A stretch of DNA of 25,390 nucleotides from a virus: positions 1 through 25,390 of IMG/VR virus record IMGVR_UViG_3300046001_004877; one strand, given 5' to 3'. A model generated the notes under the pieces. That model was not told the origin of the DNA. It ran no database searches and saw only the letters and a program-made list of their open reading frames with translations. Position numbers and translations under genes: made by a program. This document shows positions 20,167 to 25,390 of the stretch, piece by piece. How positions within the stretch are numbered: the first letter of the stretch is position 1; each line of letters starts with the position of its first letter.

Positions 20167-21636
20167 ATGCTTAGCGTCTATGCAGCCGAACAAGCCACTA
20201 TTGAGCAGGCTAGATTAGAGCTTCGTCTTCTTCAGATTGAAGCGCAAGAAAAGGCTAGAACAGACTTCTTGTCCTTTGCAAAATACGTATGGCCAGAGGC
20301 TATCTTTGGCGCACACCACACAAAAATGGCAGATGCCTTTAACCGTCTAGCAGATGGGACCTTGAAAAGATTGATCGTTAACATGCCTCCGCGGCACACC
20401 AAGTCTGAGTTCTCGTCCTATCTGCTACCCGCCTTTATCATGGGCCGTAAGCCTAAAACCAAGATCATTCAAGCAACCCACACCGGGGAGCTTGCCGTGC
20501 GTTTCGGTCGTAAGGTCCGTAACTTGATGGACACTGAAGAGTACAAACAGGTATTCTCTGACGTGGCCCTTCGAGCAGACTCCAAGGCCGCCGGTCGGTG
20601 GGACACGGACCATGGTGGGGAATACTTTGCTGTCGGTGTGGGCGGCGCGATGACGGGCCGCGGTGCGGACTTGTTGATCATTGATGACCCGCACTCGGAG
20701 CAGGACGCTTTGTCAGAGCTTGCCATGGAGAACGCATGGGACTGGTACACATCCGGCCCTCGTCAACGGCTCCAGCCTGGTGGCGCTATTGTCATTGTTA
20801 TGACCCGTTGGAACACGAAGGACTTAACGGCTAAGCTTGTCAAGGCGCAGTCTAGCCATAAAGCCGATCGCTGGGAGATTATTGAATTTCCTGCAGTCTT
20901 GCCTAGCGGCAATCCCTTGTGGCCGGGGTTCTGGAAGCTTGAAGAGTTGCTCGCGGTCAAAGCATCATTGTCCCCGCAGAAGTGGCAGGCCCAGTGGCAG
21001 CAACAGCCAACCAACGACGAAGGCGCTATATTGAAGCGTGACTGGTGGCAAGTGTGGCCCTCGGACGAAGCTCCTCCTGTCGAGTACATTATTCAGTCGT
21101 ATGATACGGCATATTCCAAGAAAGAGACGGCCGACTACTCTGTAATCACGACCTGGGGCGTGTTCTACCCGGACCAAGACTCAGGGCCTAACATAATCTT
21201 GTTGGACGTCACGCGGGGCAGATGGGACTTCCCGGAGCTTAAACGTATTGCCAAGGACCAGTATGACCAGTGGCAGCCGGACAATGTGTTAATCGAGGCC
21301 AAAGCGACAGGGATCACGCTTCAGCAGGAGCTGCGACGTATGGGAATTCCTGTGACCATGTATTCTCCAGGAGGTCGCCGCAGTGGACAGGACAAGGTAT
21401 CGCGTGCGCACTCTGTGGCCCCTATTTTGGAGTCAGGCATGGTGTGGGCCCCGGACACGGACTGGGCAGAGGAATTAGTGGAGGAATGCGCTGCATTCCC
21501 GAATGGCGACAACGATGACATGGTCGACAGCACGACGCAGGCATTGAATCGTTTTAGGGCAGGTAATTTTATCTCTCTTGGAACGGATTTAATGGAAGAG
21601 GATAAACAACAAGATGTTGCGTTCGAGTACTATTGA
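20167..21636 (+). CDS. terL: Terminase large subunit
   Basis: 489 residues, full length for TerL. It powers DNA packaging and cuts the genome. ATPase part: Walker A-like MPPRHTKS (73-80, K79), adenine-binding IIQATHTGELA, Walker B LLIIDDP (169-175, D173/D174) and coupling motif VMTRWN (211-216). Nuclease part of the RNase H fold: SYDTAYS (D313), VLIEAKATG (E377) and NDDMVDSTTQAL (D454). The Terminase_6-type arrangement of phage terminases. The RBS AAAGAGAA is weak. The small subunit lies upstream beyond the minus-strand block. Confidence 0.95.
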   Translation: MLSVYAAEQATIEQARLELRLLQIEAQEKARTDFLSFAKYVWPEAIFGAHHTKMADAFNRLADGTLKRLIVNMPPRHTKSEFSSYLLPAFIMGRKPKTKIIQATHTGELAVRFGRKVRNLMDTEEYKQVFSDVALRADSKAAGRWDTDHGGEYFAVGVGGAMTGRGADLLIIDDPHSEQDALSELAMENAWDWYTSGPRQRLQPGGAIVIVMTRWNTKDLTAKLVKAQSSHKADRWEIIEFPAVLPSGNPLWPGFWKLEELLAVKASLSPQKWQAQWQQQPTNDEGAILKRDWWQVWPSDEAPPVEYIIQSYDTAYSKKETADYSVITTWGVFYPDQDSGPNIILLDVTRGRWDFPELKRIAKDQYDQWQPDNVLIEAKATGITLQQELRRMGIPVTMYSPGGRRSGQDKVSRAHSVAPILESGMVWAPDTDWAEELVEECAAFPNGDNDDMVDSTTQALNRFRAGNFISLGTDLMEEDKQQDVAFEYY

Positions 21637-21682
21637 GGACTACAATTAGGAAATATTGCAACAAGACTTTTAGGACTAACGA

Positions 21683-24600
21683 ATGAACAACACTCTGCCC
21701 TTTGACAACGACTACGAAAAGCGTGTACAGCAGTCCTATGCATCCCTTGGCATTAGTCAGCCCGCTAGGATGGCTGCAGGTGGTGTAGTGGAAGACACGG
21801 GTGGGATGTTAAATGCGGCAGCAAGAAGCGTAAAGCCTAAGTTAAAAGCAGAGGACGAAGCCTATTTTAAGGCACACAATCAGTATGCAACGGACCATGC
21901 TGCATACTCGGACGCATACAATAAGTGGGTGGCGGACTGGAATGCAGGGAAAACAGAGGCTGCATATGCTGGCATAGCGGAGCCGACAGCGCCTACCCTT
22001 CCCACAGCACAGGGTGATTTGGATATAAACGCCTATCAGGCACAATTGGCTGCGGCAGCGCAGAATAAGGCATCGGCTAGAGTAGGAGGCATCCGTGCCT
22101 TTGCCAATCCAGAAGCCTATAATTTGGCAGGGCATGCAGGGGTAAGCTCGTTTGAGGACGGCGGTGAGGCGGTAGCGGGCCAAGACCCGCGGGCCATGGA
22201 CCTTGAACAGTTCTTACTGGAAAACTCACGTACCAAAGCTGGCCCTGTAGACGTGCAAGAAGTCCGTTCTGCAAGAGGTCCTGGCAAGTACGACACCCGT
22301 GTGAGTAAGGATGTGGACGGTTTTCAGGCATTTGCTGACGTGGACGTTGGCGGCAAGAAGTTAAGTCAAGTTGGCGCGAGTTTCGTGGGCCGTGGTCGTA
22401 TAGGCAATTACGAAGTGCAGTATGTGTATGACCCTGAGACGAAGCAACCTGTGATTACGGGTGCTATCCGTAAGGAGTTAAGTCCGACTAGTGACGTGTC
22501 TGCTGAGGGCGTGTATGTTCCACAAAAGGACGGCAAGGACTACTACAATGCTGGCGTGCGTTACACCAAGCGTTTTGAAGACGGCGGTGCTGTGAATAAG
22601 TTTGACGATGTGGCCGTTGAATCGGAAGTACTTCGCAAGCAGTTAGAGAAGGAAATCCCAAAGGGTAAATACTTTGAGTCTTATCCTGTTGAATACGTGG
22701 GCGAACTAAAGACGAATGACCCTATGTTGGCGGGCGTCACAAAGCCTTATAAAGAGCCTAATGTTGTAAGCCTTAATCCTAAGTCCGAGTTCGGGACTCA
22801 GTACGGCACCTTTGAACACGAGCGTCAGCACTTGTTGGATGCCAAGCGCGGTAAAAAAGAACTGCGCTATCCGGCGCCAGAGTATATGTTTGAAAATGCC
22901 AAGTGGGAAAAACCACCGGTGCCTATTGATGAAAAGCTACAGTCCAAGACTAGGGACGATATTATCTTGTCTTATCAAAAGTACCGTAAGAAGTATGACC
23001 TTTCCAATGACTTCACCCAAGAGGGCTTCTTTGGGGACATCCGTGCTATTGAGAAAAGACTGCCAGTAGGAAAAGGCATATTGGACACGGACATAGGCAA
23101 GGACTTGTTTGGCAATAACCCAGAGCTACTTTTGACATACTGGTCTAGGACTCGTCCAGAGAAGACAACATACATGACCGAGCAGCGTGATTCTCCACGT
23201 TTTAAGACCTTGGACATGCGCCAAGCTAAGAAGGCCCCGGAAGCCGGCCCGCTGACCAAGGTCCAGGATTTCATTCGCGCCAAGACAGCCACCTACTTTG
23301 AAGACGGCGGTGAAGCAAAAGCACCCCGTGCAGTCGTTAGTCAAGAAGAGTCAGGGCTTTCTCCTGAACAATATGCTAAAGCTTTGGCTAGTTATGATCT
23401 ACCAGAAGCGGAGTTAGATGCCATTCTTGAGCCAACTAAAGCACAGAAATATGCCAAAAATGTACTGGACACAGTACGGCCTGGTAAGGAAGGGATCTAC
23501 GGGGAAAAAGAAGCCGTGGAAACAATGTATGCAGATATGTATGGCAATCCTTCAGGAAGGTATTTTGACACGGGAAAAGGTGTATTAAATAAAATAAATG
23601 CAGTTCCAAAACTACCAGCAGCTGGAGTATATACCAATGCAACACCTGACGAGGTGACGGTAAATGTAAATAGTGGACTGCCTAACAAAAATGTATTTGT
23701 GCATGAGTTACAGCATAAACTAGATGATGATCAAGGGTTCAATAGAAATAATCGATTAAAGGCAGAGAAATTTCCTGAGGCCTACGTAAGAGACCTTGGA
23801 AATAATAAACGCTGGACAGATACAAGTGAGGACTACAGTACTTTATACGACAATGTAAAAAATGCTTATTCAACGTATAGAAAAAAATATATGTTAAGTG
23901 GTGATTTTACGGAGCGAGGTTTAATACCAGAGCTTAAACGTATTGAGTCTACTCTTCCTGTTGGAAAGAATATATTTGACACAGACATTGGAAAGGCCGT
24001 AAGCAAGGACTTGCCTAAGTTTAAATTTGCCTACTATAACCAAACGGCTCCTAGTAAGGGGACGTATATGTATTCGGTGGATACAGCGGAACAAGCGGGG
24101 GCTTTGCGCAAGGCCTATGAGCCTGGGTCTGAAAAGGATATTTTTGCTGAACCAAAAAGAACAGTAAGAGCTTTGAAAGAGAAAGTAACGGACTTTATTA
24201 AAACAAAGAAGTTTGAAGACGGCGGGGATGTAACAAGCGAGAACGTCCGAACACTTAAGTCTATTGACGTAAAAGCAGACAAGCCTGAAAAAAGCAGGGT
24301 TAAAGAAAACATAGATGCTATCCTGCAAGGACTGAAGAACGAGGACGTCAGTGCCAAGGACGTGGCCTTGTTTATCAATTCGTTTATTCCTGTGTCAGGC
24401 GACATTCAATCTGCTGCAGAAGGCTATCAGGCATTCAAGGACAAGGACTACCTAGGTGCAGGACTGGGCGCTGCAGGTGCGCTGCCTTTAATTCCTAACA
24501 TCACTAAGTACGTAAAAGCCAGTCCAAAAGAAATGGATAAATTTTTTGAAGAAATGGCCAGTAGTAAGATTAGAGATGCAGAAGGACAACTAGCCAAGGT

Positions 24601-25045
24601 GTATCACGGGGGAGCTGGTTTGGAAGAAGGACTGCCTACGAAAGGCACTGGAATATTTGCTGAGGGAGTTTACTTTTCAGGTATACCGTCTAGAACCCGC
24701 TACTATGGGGAGAAAGCCAAGAATGGAACTACCTATCCCATGTATGCCAATATAAAAAACCCTATATCAAGCGAAGAATTTACTAAACGCTTTGGAACAG
24801 CTAATCCAAAAAACAGTAAGAAAATTAGGGATATTTTAGTAGCTGAAGGATACGATGGAGTGTTGTCCAAGTCAGGAGATAAAATATGGGAAGGTGTCTC
24901 ATTTTTTCCAGAAGAACAACTTAAATCTTCTGTCTCTTCTATTACACCTAAGATGAAAGATGAGATGTTGAAAGAAGACGTTAAAGCCTTTAATAAATAC
25001 GCTCACGGAGGCGAAGTAGGTAAGTTTATTAAATCTAAGAAGTAA
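21683..25045 (+). CDS. Cassette-built protein: two HExxH peptidases and an ADP-ribosyltransferase-like domain
   Basis: 1120 residues. The linker FEDGG occurs at residues 157, 298, 539 and 844 and divides the chain into cassettes; GG-containing variants occur near 34 and 1112. Cassette 2 (157-298) is beta-rich. Cassettes 3 and 4 each carry a metallopeptidase-like motif, HERQH (379-383) and HELQH (674-678), and share YRKKY-LS-DFT and LPVGK-I-DTDIGK, so they are diverged copies. After 844 comes a GDIQSAAEGYQAFKDKDYLG segment like pretoxin linkers, then residues about 972-1085 with VYHGG, GVYFS, YPMYANIKNPI and YDGVLS, as in ART-PolyVal ADP-ribosyltransferase domains of phage polyvalent proteins. 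Located between terL and portal, so probably packaged and injected with the DNA; this is inference. Confidence 0.7.
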   Translation: MNNTLPFDNDYEKRVQQSYASLGISQPARMAAGGVVEDTGGMLNAAARSVKPKLKAEDEAYFKAHNQYATDHAAYSDAYNKWVADWNAGKTEAAYAGIAEPTAPTLPTAQGDLDINAYQAQLAAAAQNKASARVGGIRAFANPEAYNLAGHAGVSSFEDGGEAVAGQDPRAMDLEQFLLENSRTKAGPVDVQEVRSARGPGKYDTRVSKDVDGFQAFADVDVGGKKLSQVGASFVGRGRIGNYEVQYVYDPETKQPVITGAIRKELSPTSDVSAEGVYVPQKDGKDYYNAGVRYTKRFEDGGAVNKFDDVAVESEVLRKQLEKEIPKGKYFESYPVEYVGELKTNDPMLAGVTKPYKEPNVVSLNPKSEFGTQYGTFEHERQHLLDAKRGKKELRYPAPEYMFENAKWEKPPVPIDEKLQSKTRDDIILSYQKYRKKYDLSNDFTQEGFFGDIRAIEKRLPVGKGILDTDIGKDLFGNNPELLLTYWSRTRPEKTTYMTEQRDSPRFKTLDMRQAKKAPEAGPLTKVQDFIRAKTATYFEDGGEAKAPRAVVSQEESGLSPEQYAKALASYDLPEAELDAILEPTKAQKYAKNVLDTVRPGKEGIYGEKEAVETMYADMYGNPSGRYFDTGKGVLNKINAVPKLPAAGVYTNATPDEVTVNVNSGLPNKNVFVHELQHKLDDDQGFNRNNRLKAEKFPEAYVRDLGNNKRWTDTSEDYSTLYDNVKNAYSTYRKKYMLSGDFTERGLIPELKRIESTLPVGKNIFDTDIGKAVSKDLPKFKFAYYNQTAPSKGTYMYSVDTAEQAGALRKAYEPGSEKDIFAEPKRTVRALKEKVTDFIKTKKFEDGGDVTSENVRTLKSIDVKADKPEKSRVKENIDAILQGLKNEDVSAKDVALFINSFIPVSGDIQSAAEGYQAFKDKDYLGAGLGAAGALPLIPNITKYVKASPKEMDKFFEEMASSKIRDAEGQLAKVYHGGAGLEEGLPTKGTGIFAEGVYFSGIPSRTRYYGEKAKNGTTYPMYANIKNPISSEEFTKRFGTANPKNSKKIRDILVAEGYDGVLSKSGDKIWEGVSFFPEEQLKSSVSSITPKMKDEMLKEDVKAFNKYAHGGEVGKFIKSKK

Positions 25046-25067
25046 CACTTGCGTAAACCCTGCAATA

Positions 25068-25093
25068 CCGAGTACACTACGGAAAATACTCGG
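25068..25093 (+). repeat. Short hairpin before the portal gene
   Basis: CCGAGTA (25068-25074) and TACTCGG (25087-25093) form a seven-base stem. There is no T tract, so it is not a standard terminator; it may affect processing or translation of the portal mRNA. Confidence 0.4.
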
Positions 25094-25104
25094 ACGAGAA
25101 TCCT

Positions 25105-25390
25105 ATGCCCATTGACAAAGTAGTTAACCAAGCCCCTGAAACATCCATTGAGATTGATCAGGAAGGCATGCCCGAAATCGAAATAGTCTTGGAAGACGAC
25201 GGCAGTGCTACGGTTGAGATAGGTGAAGACGAAGCAAACGACGTAGAATTCTACGCCAACCTAGCAGAAGTCATTGACGAAGACGATTTAAACCGTATGT
25301 CAATAGACTTATTGGCATTATTTGAGGCCGACAAGGCGTCTCGTAGTGACTGGGAACAGGTGTATGCCAAGGGCCTTGAGCTGTTAGGCT
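25105..25390 (+). CDS. Portal protein, N-terminal part
   Basis: 95 codons from ATG 25105 to the window edge. After an acidic N terminus comes RMSIDLLALFEADKASRSDW then EQVYAKGLELLG, the typical start of phage portal proteins that act as the head-tail connector and DNA channel. Position after terL and the large cassette protein fits. The rest of the gene is outside the window. Confidence 0.7.
   Translation, partial: MPIDKVVNQAPETSIEIDQEGMPEIEIVLEDDGSATVEIGEDEANDVEFYANLAEVIDEDDLNRMSIDLLALFEADKASRSDWEQVYAKGLELLG

Overview
The window is a segment of a tailed double-stranded DNA phage (Caudoviricetes). It carries a replication module (SSB-like protein, archaeo-eukaryotic-type primase, SF1 helicase, family A DNA polymerase), a terminase small subunit and nuclease, a large terminase, a very large cassette-built protein and the start of a portal gene, with many tiny overlapping phage genes between them. 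No integrase, rRNA gene, CRISPR array or canonical tRNA was found. The most telling gene is a 23-residue pqqA-like peptide, because PQQ serves bacteria with quinoprotein methanol or sugar dehydrogenases. The peptide resembles the proteobacterial MW..P...R.GFEVTMY type, so my best guess for the host is a methylotrophic or otherwise PQQ-dependent proteobacterium, perhaps of the Methylophilaceae. The host is an inference.

Layout. 1-6844, plus strand: replication genes in a tightly coupled operon. The helicase ends by overlapping the polymerase start, and its Walker A motif is interrupted by one in-frame UGA. 6845-9463, plus: small early-type genes, including a ribbon-helix-helix-like protein, a winged-helix protein and two small membrane proteins. 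9464-10056: free-standing pqqA with its own terminator, then about 350 bases packed with inverted repeats. 10057-10464, minus: HNH endonuclease. 10634-11649, plus: small genes with a DUF3310 protein and a strong terminator. 11650-12205: non-coding, with a G-rich tract, clustered ACGTAAT motifs and a near-consensus sigma70 promoter. 12239-13531, plus: small protein, terminase small subunit and nuclease. 13535-13559: terminator between convergent operons. 13558-19347, minus: about 22 mostly tiny genes. The promoter-proximal part (about 15.7-19.4 kb) is GC-rich and holds an ArdC-type antirestriction protein and a GP88-family protein; the distal part is a run of very small acidic proteins, several of them paralogous. 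19348-20166: non-coding, GC-rich, with heptamer repeats, four co-oriented DnaA-box-like sites and three GTTAG/CTAAC inverted repeats. 20167-25390, plus: large terminase, a 1120-residue protein with two HExxH peptidase cassettes and a terminal ADP-ribosyltransferase-like domain, and the portal N terminus.

How it fits together. The left part copies DNA. The minus-strand block looks like an inserted cargo and antidefence island, since it separates the two terminase genes and has its own promoter, terminator and base composition. The right part packages DNA and builds the virion. The observations I would check first are the phage pqqA, the stop codon inside the helicase P-loop that a three-base stop hop would exactly repair, the cassette-shuffled 1120-residue protein, and the origin-like region at 19.7-20.0 kb.
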